From assembly GCF_000710615.1 (NCBI RefSeq), contig NZ_JDTH01000001.1:558001-622000 (forward strand): DNA of 64,000 bases, in the 5' to 3' direction. The notes below the pieces were generated by a model. It searched no databases. It was not told the origin of the DNA and saw only the letters and a list, made by a program, of their open reading frames with translations. This DNA is from Haladaptatus cibarius D43. GTDB lineage: Archaea; Halobacteriota; Halobacteria; Halobacteriales; Haladaptataceae. Positions 44,240 to 53,374 of the stretch are shown one piece after another. How positions within the stretch are numbered: position 1 is the first letter of the stretch; each line of letters starts with the position of its first letter. The position numbers and the translations under genes are program-made.

Positions 44240-45325
44240 ATGGAAAAATCCAGAAGAAAATTCATAAAACTCGCGTCCGGCGCAATCGGTGCCGGAGCAA
44301 TCGTCGGTTCCGCGTCCACTGCATCCGCATACGAAAGCGTCACGGATGTGTGGCGGCCTGCCCACGAAAGCAACTATTCCAGCGCGAACCGAACCGCCTC
44401 GGACGTTCGCTGGGTCGTCATTCACACCATCGAAGGGAGTTACGAGGCGGGCTACAGTTGGTTCGAGAATCCCGATTCGAACGTCAGTTCCCACTTCGTC
44501 ATCGGCGACGAACCCGGTCAAATCATGCAGATGGTCGAAGTCTCGGACGTTGCGTGGACGAACGGCGGCGACGGAACGTACAACGACACGGGAATCAACT
44601 TCGAACTCGAAGGTTCGGCGAACGTCACGAACTTCAACGACAACATCTACGAGCAGACCGCCGAAGCAGTCGCACACGTCTGTGACAAATATGGCATCCC
44701 GAAACGACACCCGACCTCCGACCTCGCGCCGTGCAACACCTACGACGGCGAGGGCGGCGTCATCGGTCATCACCAGATTCCGAACCCGAGTTGTACGGGA
44801 ACCACCGACGGCAAAGTAGACCCCGGCGACACGTTCGACTGGAAGTACTTCATGGACTTGGTCGGCGGTGAAGTCATCGGTGACCCCGGCGATGGCGACG
44901 ATGGCGGAAACGGCGGCACGTCAGGCTGGCCGATTTACTCCAACGGCGATACGGCGCGCGACATCTACACCGTCCAGTATCTGCTCGAAGCGAACGGCTA
45001 TCCGATGCAGTACCACGACGGCATCTACGGGTCGGAAGTCCAGACGAACGTAGAACAGTTCCAGTCCGACCGCGGCCTCGCCGTGGACGGCGTCGTCGGC
45101 CCGAACACGTGGGGCGAACTCGTCGTTACGGTCAGCAACGGCGACGAAAGTCAGGCCGTCCGCGCCGTGCAGGACAACCTCGCCAACAAGCACGGCTACA
45201 GCATCGCGGTCGATGGCATCTTCGGTCCGGGAACCCAAGGCGCGGTCGAATCCTTCCAGAGCACGAGCGGGATTTCGGTTGACGGTGTCGTCGGGCCAGT
45301 GACGTGGGAGTACATCGTCGGCTAA
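44240..45325 (+). CDS. Tat-exported N-acetylmuramoyl-L-alanine amidase with two peptidoglycan-binding domains
   Basis: 361 residues. Tat signal SRRKFIKLAS ending ASA near residue 30. Amidase_2 domain (~45-215): likely zinc ligands His62 (WVVIHTIEG), His177/178 (IGHHQIP) and Asp194 (GKVDPGDTFDW), plus the FELEGS strand. A Gly/Asp linker (~215-228) is followed by two peptidoglycan-binding_1 repeats (~230-295, VQYLLEANGYP; ~300-361, VQDNLANKHGY, each ending DGVVGPxTW). It should cut bacterial peptidoglycan; archaea here have none. Likely an antibacterial or scavenging enzyme (inference). Confidence 0.9.
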   Translation: MEKSRRKFIKLASGAIGAGAIVGSASTASAYESVTDVWRPAHESNYSSANRTASDVRWVVIHTIEGSYEAGYSWFENPDSNVSSHFVIGDEPGQIMQMVEVSDVAWTNGGDGTYNDTGINFELEGSANVTNFNDNIYEQTAEAVAHVCDKYGIPKRHPTSDLAPCNTYDGEGGVIGHHQIPNPSCTGTTDGKVDPGDTFDWKYFMDLVGGEVIGDPGDGDDGGNGGTSGWPIYSNGDTARDIYTVQYLLEANGYPMQYHDGIYGSEVQTNVEQFQSDRGLAVDGVVGPNTWGELVVTVSNGDESQAVRAVQDNLANKHGYSIAVDGIFGPGTQGAVESFQSTSGISVDGVVGPVTWEYIVG

Positions 45326-45343
45326 CATAGCCGGACGACCCGC

Positions 45344-46072
45344 TTATTCTTCGATTTCTATCGCTTCCTCGCCCGGCACTTGCCAGTCTAGTTCGACGAG
45401 TCCGCGGGCAGTTCCGCGCAATCCGTCCCGACTGACGACTTCGAAGGTTCGGTTTTCGGTTTCGGACGTAAACGGCGCGGCGACCATCAACCGGGCAACG
45501 TCGGCCCGCGGAATTCGTCCGAAGACGGTTTCGCCGCCCTCGCCGACCAGCACGTCCTCGGTCGCCGGGGCGTTCGTCAGCAGTCCAGGTCGGACGATGG
45601 TGGAGGAAAGCGGCGACGTGCGGAGTACGGCCTCTGCGTGATTTTTCTGGTTCAAATTGTTCCAGAGCAGCGCCCGAAACGGCGCTGGCATCTTTTCGCG
45701 GGAGTCGCCGACGCCGATTGCACTCTCAAACACGAAGTGGTCTACGTCGGCCGCAACTGCCGCGTGGACGAGGTTTTCGACGCCCGCTCCGTCGACCAGT
45801 TCCCCACCCAAGACAACGCGGGGGCCGGGTTTCGAACCGACCGCGCAGAGCACCACGTCGCAGTCGGCGACGGCCCGCGAGGCGTCCGCCGGGTCGAGGA
45901 GGTCGCCGACGATGACTTCGTCCGCGCCCTGATTCGACAGTTCGTGTTCTTTGTCGGGTGAGTGCGTCATCGCCCTGACGGTCAAATCGGTGTCTCGAAG
46001 CCGTTGTAGTATCTCGCGTCCCGTTCCGCCGCTGGCACCTGCGACGAGAACGCGCTGAATCTCGGAACTCAT
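45344..46072 (-). CDS. SDR-family NAD(P)-binding protein
   Basis: 242 residues from the ATG at 46072. Atypical SDR: VLVAGASGGTGREILQRL nucleotide loop, EVIVGDLLDPADASRA, VVLCAVGSKPGP and the FVFESAIGVGDSREK segment. No Tyr-xxx-Lys in the classical position, so a binding or scaffold role is possible. 3' end faces the amidase gene. Confidence 0.85.
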   Translation of the reverse strand: MSSEIQRVLVAGASGGTGREILQRLRDTDLTVRAMTHSPDKEHELSNQGADEVIVGDLLDPADASRAVADCDVVLCAVGSKPGPRVVLGGELVDGAGVENLVHAAVAADVDHFVFESAIGVGDSREKMPAPFRALLWNNLNQKNHAEAVLRTSPLSSTIVRPGLLTNAPATEDVLVGEGGETVFGRIPRADVARLMVAAPFTSETENRTFEVVSRDGLRGTARGLVELDWQVPGEEAIEIEE

Positions 46073-46362
46073 GTCCCCTGTCTTTCGCGTGGAACGAACA
46101 AAGTACTCGTGGCCGTCGCAATCCAACACCGGAAACGAACAGCGCTACTGTGTGGTCTGTCAGTACGACAATGTCCAAAATAGCCGATTTGCAGGAATGA
46201 TGTGGCTTTTCGTTTGTCAGACTGCTCGTTAGACCAGTCGTAATCCGATTTAGACGGAGAATGAACATACCTGAACCAGCAATGGTTGCCCATCCAAATT
46301 GCAACTTTACTAAAATCTCAATTAAGTATTTATTCCTGCACAAATACCTTGGGCACGGGCCA

Positions 46363-47497
46363 ATGAAAAAAAGTCCACGAGCGAAACGAAACAGCAAGCG
46401 AACCGATAGACGAACTCTCCTCAAATCCGGCGCAGTCGGGTTGACCAGCCTCGTCGCGGGGACAGGCTTTGCCAGCGCAGACGACGCGACTTCGAGCACG
46501 AGCACACCGCGAGGAAGCACCATCTATACGGCGAAAGGAGGGCGCGGCGATTTCCGAGGAACACCGACGAAAGATTAGAGCGCGCGCTGTCGGCGACTTC
46601 GAGCGGAAAAACAGCCACTCCCCCGAGGCAGTTCCGGGGAGCGAACATCGCTCGAAATCCGGCAAAGTGGTTGCGTATGCGTACGCCATCGACGCCAACG
46701 GAACTGCCCGGTCGTACACCGGGATTGCGGGCGAAGATGCGACCAAACCGGAAACGGAGTCCGGGCGGGCCGAAGCCCTGATTCACGACCGCTTTGGTGG
46801 CCGGGTTGCGGAACTGTCCCACGCGGTTGCCGCCTCCGAACGGCAAGTCACCACGATGGCTGGGGGGACGGTGTCCGGCACGGAGAACATGGAGCAGGTG
46901 TACTCCGACAAACTCGAATACGCGGAAGACCCCTACGGTGTGGTCGGGTCTACGTTTTACTGGTTCCGCGACAACCCCGACAGCACGGAGGGCGACGTTC
47001 ACTCGTTCCACTCCCCCGCAGGGTTCGAACCGGGCCATCAGGCGTTCGGAAGCGGCTACACGAACAACTGGGGTCGCGTATTCAACCGATGGAACAGGAG
47101 TCAGATGGGCAACACCGACGTGGATTACGGCCAGTGGAATCCCTACGGAACGCAGGGCGGGTCGTCAACGACCGCGTACTCGCTTAGCGTGAGCGCCGGA
47201 TGGATGACCGCGCAGGTCACGGCGGGCATTACGTGGTCGTACTCGCAACCGAACGTCGAAGTCGTGGACGAATTCTCGGCGTACAACGAGTACAACCAGT
47301 GGCAGTTGAAGGTCAACACCGGGGACGACACCCGCGAGAACTTCGTCGGCTTCCAACCGTCGAGCGCGGCGTCGATGGACTACTGGGACTCCTCGATGGG
47401 TCGCCGAAACATCTGTGAAAACGAGGTGAAAGGACAGTTCGCGGACGGCGGTTCCGCCCGAAACCTGTGGTCGAAGGGGATGTTCTGGTTAGAGTAA
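46363..47497 (+). pseudogene. Tat-secreted protein split by a frameshift
   Basis: The first frame, ATG at 46363, has a Tat signal (DRRTLLKSGAVG, ending FASA) and ends prematurely at a TAG at 46576-46578. A second frame from about 46537 (start ISEEHRRKIRARAV) continues to a stop at 47497 and is well populated with conserved-looking Trp/Tyr segments (FYWFRDNPDS, GWMTAQVTAGITWSY). Deleting one G in GGAGGG at 46537-46542 joins the frames into one ~375-residue secreted protein. No family recognised. It may be a true mutation, a sequencing error or programmed shift. Confidence 0.7.
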
Positions 47498-47523
47498 TCC
47501 CACGCTCGCCACCATCAGACCGC

Positions 47524-50500
47524 TTAGCGTCCCCACTGACGCGCAACCTTCGGCCTGTCGCCGACGGACTGCACGCACAGCGATTCGTCGCGCGCGCCGA
47601 GGGCCTCGACTGCGGCCTTCGCGCCCGCGACGGTCGTGAAGTACGGAATGTCCTCCTCCACGGCCATCTCCAGTGCTTCGCGGTCGTCGGTCACGAGCAG
47701 GTCGATTTTTCCGGCGCGAACCGCGTCGGCCGTGCTCTCGAACTCGCCGAGTTCGTAGTAGTCGCCGAAGCCGTCAACGTCGAGTTCCACAACGGCAGTT
47801 CCTTCCTCTGGAAGCGAATTGTACGCCGCCGACTGCGCTTTTTCGTAGGCTTTCGCGAACGAGTCGGCGGTTCCCATCACTTCGCCCGTGGATTTCATCT
47901 CCGGGCCGAGGCGCGGGTCGGAACCGGACAAACGGTCGAACGGAAGAACGACCTCTTTCACGCTCGTCTGTTCCGGAATCTGTTCCGTCGCATCGAGTTC
48001 GGCTAACGTTTCCCCACCCATCACCTTCGCGGCGAGTTTGGCGATTGGGACGCCCGTCGCCTTCGAAACGAACGGAACGGTACGCGAGGAACGCGGATTG
48101 GCTTCGAGGACATAGACTTCGCCATTCTGCACTGCCAGTTGGACGTTCATCAGACCGACCGTGTCGAGCGCGCGGGCGATGTCTTCGGTCACTTTGCGCA
48201 CGCGGGCCAGCGTCTCGTCGTCCAGCGAGCGCGGTGGAATCATGCAGGCCGAGTCGCCCGAGTGAACTCCGGCGCTTTCTACGTGTTCCATGATGCCGCC
48301 GATGACGATGTCCTCGCCGTCGCTCACGGCGTCCACGTCCAACTCGACAGCGTTTGCGAGGAACTCGTCCACGAGAATCGGCTTGTCCGGCGAGACCCGA
48401 ACCGCCTCTTCGATGTACTCTTTCAGTTCTTCGTCGTCGTACACCACGTCCATCGCACGGCCACCGAGGACGTAGGACGGGCGGACGAGAACCGGGTAGC
48501 CGATTTCGTGCGCGAGTTCGAGGGCCTCTTCCTCGCTGGTCGCGCTTCCGCCGGTCGGTTGTGCAATACCTAAATCGTTCATCAGGCGGTTGAAGCGGTC
48601 GCGGTCTTCCGCTAAGTCCATCGCGTCAACCGTGGTTCCGAGAACCGTACAATCGAGTCCTCTACGTTCGATTTCCGTTTCGAGCGGGTGGCCGATGTCC
48701 ACTGAAGTCTGGCCGCCGAACTGCACCATCACGCCGTCGGCGTTCGTTGCCTCGATAACGTCGGCGACCTCTTCAGCAGTAATCGGTTCGAAAAAGAGGC
48801 CGTCGGAGGTGTCGTAGTCAGTCGAGACGGTTTCGGGATTGTTGTTCACGACGTGTGCTTCGATGCCCATCTCGCGCAGGGCGCGCACCGCGTGAACCGA
48901 GCAGTAGTCGAACTCCACACCTTGGCCGATACGAATCGGGCCGCCGCCGACCACGACGACGCTCTCCACGTCGGTGTTCACTTGGAGTTCGTCGCGCCCG
49001 GAGAAGTTCGTCTCAATCGCGGAGCGCGCGGAGTAGTAGTACGGCGTCGATGCCGCGAACTCGCCCGCGCAGGTATCGACCTGTTTGAACGAGCGTTCCG
49101 GGGCCGATGTTTCGACGCTTTCGACATTCGCGCCAGCCATGCCTGCGACCTCGTGATTCGTGAATCCTTTCTCGGCGGCGGAGTCGAAGTTTCCTTCCTC
49201 GGCGGCCTCCGCGGCGTCGGCGATGCGTTCGTAGCGTTCGACGTACCAACTCTCGATTCCGGTGAGTTCGGCGACCTGTTCGGCGGTGTAGCCGCGCTCG
49301 AACGCCTCGAACATCGCGTAGGGGCGGTCGGGCGTCGGCGCTTCGAGGTAGTCGGTTTCGAGTTCCGAATCGGTGACTTCGCTCCATTCCACATCCGGTT
49401 CGTACTCCGAACTGCGCAGAGCTTTCAGCAGGCTTTCCTCGAACGTTCTGCCGATTGCCATCGCCTCGCCAGTGGATTTCATCGCGGTGCCGAGTTCGAA
49501 ATCCACGTCGCCGAACTTGTCCTTGGGCCAGCGCGGTACTTTCGTCACGACGTAGTCGATTGCGGGTTCGAACGCCGCAGTCGTCTCGCCCGTAATCTCG
49601 TTTTCGATTTCGTGGAGGCGTTTGCCGAGCGCGACTTTCGCAGTGACGCGGGCAATCGGGTATCCCGTCGCCTTCGACGCCAATGCCGAGGAGCGCGACA
49701 CGCGCGGGTTCACTTCCACGACGCGGTATTCGCCGCCGGGGGTGCCGTCGTCGCGCCACGCGAACTGGATGTTACAGCCGCCCTGAATACCCAAGTCGCG
49801 GATGACTTCGAGGGCCGCGTCACGCATCTCCTGATGGCCGTCGTCGGGGATGACCTGCGAGGGCGTGACGACCGTCGATTCCCCGGTGTGAATGCCCATC
49901 GGGTCGAGATTCTCCATGTTGCAGATGATGATACACGAATCGTCGGCGTCGCGCATCACCTCGTACTCCAGTTCGACCCATCCCGCGATGGACTCCGTGA
50001 TGAGCACCTCGCTGTTGCGCGAGAGGCGCAGACCCTTGCGCACGCGCTCTTTCAGTTCGTCCATCTCGTGAACGACGCCCGACCCCGACCCGCCGAGGGT
50101 GTAGGTCGTGCGCGAGATGACCGGAAGACCGCCGACCGATTCGACAGCGTCCTCGACTCGTTCGCCGAGTGCCTCTTCGTCCAAGTCGCTGGTCGATTCG
50201 CCGTCGTCCAGCGAGATGGTCGTCGAGTACGGCATCGGTTGGTCGAGTTCCTGCATCCGTTGGCGGAACAGGTCGCGGTCTTCCGTCGCGTAGATGGTGT
50301 CGAGCGGCGTGCCCATGATTTCCACGTCGTACTCGTCCAGCACGCCCTCCTCGCTGAGTTCTGCGCTGACGTTCAGTCCCGTCTGTCCGCCGAGTCCCGC
50401 GATGACTCCGTCAGGGCGCTCCTTGCGGATGATTTCGGCGATGGCGTCCGTGGTGATGGGTTCGATGTACACCTCGTCGGCCATCTCTGGGTCGGTCATG

Positions 50501-50661
50501 ATGGTCGCCGGATTGGAGTTGACGAGAACGACCCGTGCGCCCTCTTCCTGCAACGCGCGGCAGGCCTGTGCGCCGGAGTAGTCGAACTCTGCGGCCTGTC
50601 CGATTTGAATCGGGCCGCTTCCGATGAGCAAAATCGTCCTGTCCTCGGTGTCCTCACTCAT
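47524..50661 (-). CDS. carB: Carbamoyl-phosphate synthase large subunit
   Basis: 1045 residues, full length. Two ATP-grasp halves: SGPIQIGQAAEFDYSGAQAC, GGQTGLNVS and VEVNPRVSRSSALASKAT in the first; GGGPIRIGQGVEFDYCSVHA, GGQTSVDIG and LEANPRSSRTVPFVSKAT in the second; then a C-terminal allosteric MGS-like domain (~900-1045). It makes carbamoyl phosphate with CarA for arginine and pyrimidine synthesis. The gene is on the opposite strand from carA. Confidence 0.97.
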   Translation of the reverse strand: MSEDTEDRTILLIGSGPIQIGQAAEFDYSGAQACRALQEEGARVVLVNSNPATIMTDPEMADEVYIEPITTDAIAEIIRKERPDGVIAGLGGQTGLNVSAELSEEGVLDEYDVEIMGTPLDTIYATEDRDLFRQRMQELDQPMPYSTTISLDDGESTSDLDEEALGERVEDAVESVGGLPVISRTTYTLGGSGSGVVHEMDELKERVRKGLRLSRNSEVLITESIAGWVELEYEVMRDADDSCIIICNMENLDPMGIHTGESTVVTPSQVIPDDGHQEMRDAALEVIRDLGIQGGCNIQFAWRDDGTPGGEYRVVEVNPRVSRSSALASKATGYPIARVTAKVALGKRLHEIENEITGETTAAFEPAIDYVVTKVPRWPKDKFGDVDFELGTAMKSTGEAMAIGRTFEESLLKALRSSEYEPDVEWSEVTDSELETDYLEAPTPDRPYAMFEAFERGYTAEQVAELTGIESWYVERYERIADAAEAAEEGNFDSAAEKGFTNHEVAGMAGANVESVETSAPERSFKQVDTCAGEFAASTPYYYSARSAIETNFSGRDELQVNTDVESVVVVGGGPIRIGQGVEFDYCSVHAVRALREMGIEAHVVNNNPETVSTDYDTSDGLFFEPITAEEVADVIEATNADGVMVQFGGQTSVDIGHPLETEIERRGLDCTVLGTTVDAMDLAEDRDRFNRLMNDLGIAQPTGGSATSEEEALELAHEIGYPVLVRPSYVLGGRAMDVVYDDEELKEYIEEAVRVSPDKPILVDEFLANAVELDVDAVSDGEDIVIGGIMEHVESAGVHSGDSACMIPPRSLDDETLARVRKVTEDIARALDTVGLMNVQLAVQNGEVYVLEANPRSSRTVPFVSKATGVPIAKLAAKVMGGETLAELDATEQIPEQTSVKEVVLPFDRLSGSDPRLGPEMKSTGEVMGTADSFAKAYEKAQSAAYNSLPEEGTAVVELDVDGFGDYYELGEFESTADAVRAGKIDLLVTDDREALEMAVEEDIPYFTTVAGAKAAVEALGARDESLCVQSVGDRPKVARQWGR

Positions 50662-51004
50662 GGTTGTTATCGGGGTAAAGTTCGTACATCGTAATAAGCG
50701 CCACGAATCATTACGAGGAACGAAACCCTATTTCGAATTTCGGAACTGGCACGAGACACAAAATGTGTTTGGTGAGTTACTGTTGAAGCTGTTGGAGTAA
50801 TTGAAGTAATTCGATGATGACGGCTACTGATGCAGGCAATAAGCTAACGTGGAGTCGCCCCCGGCGACCTCTACCCTGTTACCAACCGATTCATATCCAC
50901 CAGAGAAACCACGAACTACCGCAACTCACCATCTCCACAATTCCCCTCTCCACGAACGAGTCAGCAGGTAAAGCGTTTTACAGTCGGAACTACAACGTCC
51001 GACC
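50662..51004. other. Intergenic, nothing recognised
   Basis: About 340 bases between carB and fxsA. No credible coding frame and no repeat of the families described elsewhere; promoters of carB and fxsA should be near its ends. Confidence 0.5.
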
Positions 51005-51559
51005 ATGTGGAAACGGTTGCTGGCGCTGTTGCTGTTGATTCCGTTAGCCGATTCGTTGTTCCTCGTCTTCGTTGCGACCCAGTTGCTAAGTTGGCAACTC
51101 ACCGTCGCGCTCGTCGTGCTGACCGCCCTGCTCGGAATGCTTCTCGTGCGCGCGGAAGGAAGACATACGATTCGAAAGATTCAGGCAGACCTCCAGCACG
51201 GGGACATCCCCACCAATCGCATCATCGACGGGGGATTCTTGCTCATCGCGGGTGCCTTCCTGCTCACACCCGGACTGATTACCGACTCGCTCGGGTTCCT
51301 GCTAGCGTTCCCCGTGACGCGCGCTGTGTTCCGAAAGGTCGCAAAGAAGTGGATAATCACGCCCTACATCGACAAACAGACCGGCGGGTTCGCTTCGGGC
51401 AACGTCTACACGTTCGGTTTCCCGAACCCCGGAAATACGAGCGGCGGAGCGAGCAGTTCGGGCAGTTCGACTGGCAACAACAGCGACACCTATCGAGTGG
51501 ATTCCGACGCCTACGACATCGACTTCGAGGACGACTCCGATTCGAAAAGAAACCCTTAA
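51005..51559 (+). CDS. fxsA: FxsA family membrane protein
   Basis: 184 residues. FxsA opening (LLALLLLIPLADSLFLVFVA), a second segment QLTVALVVLTALLGMLLVR, then GGFLLIAGAFLLTPGLITDSLGFLLAFP, characteristic of FxsA. The C-terminal ~60 residues are Ser/Gly/Asn-rich and acidic. E. coli FxsA affects phage exclusion when overexpressed; the archaeal function is unknown. Confidence 0.9.
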   Translation: MWKRLLALLLLIPLADSLFLVFVATQLLSWQLTVALVVLTALLGMLLVRAEGRHTIRKIQADLQHGDIPTNRIIDGGFLLIAGAFLLTPGLITDSLGFLLAFPVTRAVFRKVAKKWIITPYIDKQTGGFASGNVYTFGFPNPGNTSGGASSSGSSTGNNSDTYRVDSDAYDIDFEDDSDSKRNP

Positions 51560-51594
51560 ACGTTGCAGGGCGCAACGATGAAATGCGCCAACCG

Positions 51595-51668
51595 GGGCCA
51601 ATAGCTCAGTTAGGTTGAGCGCTCGGCTGATAACCGGGAGGTCCGCGGTTCAAATCCGCGTTGGCCCA
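51595..51668 (+). tRNA. tRNA-Ile (GAT anticodon)
   Basis: 74 nt. Acceptor GGGCCAA pairs with TTGGCCC plus discriminator A; D-arm GCTCAG...; anticodon stem CTCGG/CCGGG around loop CTGATAA with anticodon GAT; T-arm GCGGTTCAAATCCGC. CCA is not encoded. No intron. Its 3' end is the attachment site of the following integrated element. Confidence 0.97.
51648..51668 (+). repeat. Left attachment repeat (in tRNA-Ile 3' end)
   Basis: 21 bases covering half of the T-arm to the discriminator base of tRNA-Ile (begins GTTCAAATCC, ends GGCCCA). Identical to 53804-53824. Confidence 0.85.
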
Positions 51669-51927
51669 TTTGATTTTGTGTGACATATTAGTTGACGGAA
51701 ACGGATAGTACAAGATCCACAAAGGCCAAATACGCCGTTTCCATTTTCCGCGAAGCGGATTAGACCAATATATCCCAACAGGTAACCCTTTGGAACTGAC
51801 GTGTACCCCGCCTACGTTTTGCACTACACAATAGCCGAAATGCACCCCTTCCATGGAAGCTGTCATGTCATTTTGAGGTAAAAAAATATATGACTTTTGC
51901 GGTAGATAGAGAGGGATTCTTTCCCCA

Positions 51928-52161
51928 ATGGGGGTTACTGAAATTACTTGGTACGATATTACACCGGGGGGTATTACTTCTGTGATATTCGGTGTATGGT
52001 ATTACTTTCCCACCGGGGTTAGTCAACAAGCTTGGAGTACAACCCCCGTTGATATGACTACCTCGACGGGAGTTGTATACAGCGGCCTTGTTGCCCAAGG
52101 CAGTTACTCAACGCTCTTTGTACTATGTACAGTGTGCGTTTCGCAGAAAGTGTTTCCGTAG
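51928..52161 (+). CDS. Possible small protein inside integrated element
   Basis: 77 residues beginning MGVTEITWYDITPGG; aromatic, beta-like, low charge (FGVWYYFPTGV, GSYSTLFVLCTV). No Shine-Dalgarno and no family; a minus-strand frame overlaps. The 51669-52267 interval otherwise holds no recognisable gene, only GC-run-rich sequence. Confidence 0.3.
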   Translation: MGVTEITWYDITPGGITSVIFGVWYYFPTGVSQQAWSTTPVDMTTSTGVVYSGLVAQGSYSTLFVLCTVCVSQKVFP

Positions 52162-52267
52162 AAGTTTCCTCTTACCACTTGGAGGTTTTTCTTCCTGCCT
52201 TAGCTTTAGCTATCGTTGCATATAAATCAGTCGGTGAAAGTGGCGAATAGCCTGACTGTCTACGCGG

Positions 52268-52495
52268 TCACCGGCTGTAGAGAAACGTAGCGACACTTGC
52301 GGCAATGAGAACTACGGCGGTCGCTCCGGTAATCAGTGATGTACTCCCGAATATGGCTAATGAGAGGGCAACAAGAAGCATTGATAAAGAAATTACGTAC
52401 ATTCGATTCCGTTGGTTTCCCAGTTGCTTGCGCGCTATGACAAAGGTTGAACTTGACATGACGAACATTAGTGAGGCGAATGCAAGGTTATCCAT
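52268..52495 (-). CDS. Small three-helix membrane protein
   Basis: 75 residues; hydrophobic segments ~3-20, ~32-48 and ~54-73 (ITGATAVVLIAASVATFLY). Downstream of the Cys-rich exported protein on the same strand (57 bp gap). Its size and location would suit an immunity protein of a halocin, but nothing in the sequence demonstrates this. Confidence 0.6.
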   Translation of the reverse strand: MDNLAFASLMFVMSSSTFVIARKQLGNQRNRMYVISLSMLLVALSLAIFGSTSLITGATAVVLIAASVATFLYSR

Positions 52496-52552
52496 AATTT
52501 GTTATTATTCTCTGTGATTAAAATAATCGCGGGCTATTCACCAGCGTTGAAC

Positions 52553-53041
52553 TTACCAGTCCCACTCTGTAGGAACTACGATGTAATCCTCTACATCAAG
52601 TGACCCACCGGACTCGTCTAATTGGAAGATTGACATAGAGGTACTACCACCGTGTTTGTCTTTGAAAACGTTCCACAAGTTACAGCCTCCCGTTGCAGAA
52701 CCGCACGCGGTGGCAATCTTCACTTCGTCGCCGGGGATTCCGTCAGCCGCGGCAAGTGCCGTAGCAATTCCACACCCTCCGGCAAGAAGTTGGCAATATT
52801 CGTCTTCAGATACGTATCTCCCGACCACGGACGCATTTAGGGTTATGTTTGGAGGAACACCCGCCCCGCCGGTATTACATTCGGTTGTTGCACCTGCTGT
52901 ACAAATGTCCGGAGGGGAGGCTGTTGTTTCGGAACTTGTTGCGTAGCTTGTTACACCAAGACCGACGCCAAGAGAACCAACGGCTTTTACGAAGTGTCTT
53001 CTGTTACTATTCACCGAATCATGTGAGTTTTTGTCACACAT
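52553..53041 (-). CDS. Tat-exported Cys/Gly-rich protein, halocin-like
   Basis: 162 residues. Tat signal NRRHFVKAVGSLGVGLGV, then a mature part with six cysteines in Gly/Ala-rich context: DICTAG, TECNTG, EYCQLLAGGCGIA, TACGSATGGCNLW. A hydrophobic Cys-rich core after a Tat signal is the layout of halocin C8-type archaeal bacteriocins, though the sequence is not recognisably the same. It lies in the AT-rich integrated element. A bacteriocin precursor is inference. Confidence 0.6.
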   Translation of the reverse strand: MCDKNSHDSVNSNRRHFVKAVGSLGVGLGVTSYATSSETTASPPDICTAGATTECNTGGAGVPPNITLNASVVGRYVSEDEYCQLLAGGCGIATALAAADGIPGDEVKIATACGSATGGCNLWNVFKDKHGGSTSMSIFQLDESGGSLDVEDYIVVPTEWDW

Positions 53042-53161
53042 ATTATTGTGTATAACAACTTCACATTTATTGATTTTTGTTGAAAATTTAGATAACAGAA
53101 ACAGAACAACAATAGAGATTATAGCGAGTCTTGACGGTTCTTCTTACTCTCGCTTAGTGTC

Positions 53162-53374
53162 CTAAATGAGTCTACTTCCCCCGTTGTTCCATTTAACGAC
53201 GGTAGGCACGAAGTACCCGCCCCAATCGGTTGAAGCAAGCACTTTGTAGTGTTCTCCCTCCCGGCAGGGCAGTTTCTCGCTCATGACTTCCTCACTGAAG
53301 CCGTGCATGTAGTGGGGGTGACCCAGTACCTCTTTCGCATTGCCAACGCGGTGTTGAGTTTCTTCTTTGTTCAT
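53162..53374 (-). CDS. Hypothetical protein in integrated element
   Basis: 70 residues from the ATG at 53374 (MNKEETQHRVGNAKEVLGHP), whose start overlaps the stop of the integrase fragment (ATGA). Soluble, with conserved-looking HYMHGFSEEVMSEKLPC and a C-terminal WGGYFVPTVVKW. No family recognised. Confidence 0.5.
   Translation of the reverse strand: MNKEETQHRVGNAKEVLGHPHYMHGFSEEVMSEKLPCREGEHYKVLASTDWGGYFVPTVVKWNNGGSRLI

Noticed and set aside
48853-50694. A 613-codon open frame opposite carB
   Set aside because: It is antisense to a clearly conserved CarB frame; GC-rich codon use makes long antisense frames common here, and its product is Arg/Asp/Val-rich without a motif.
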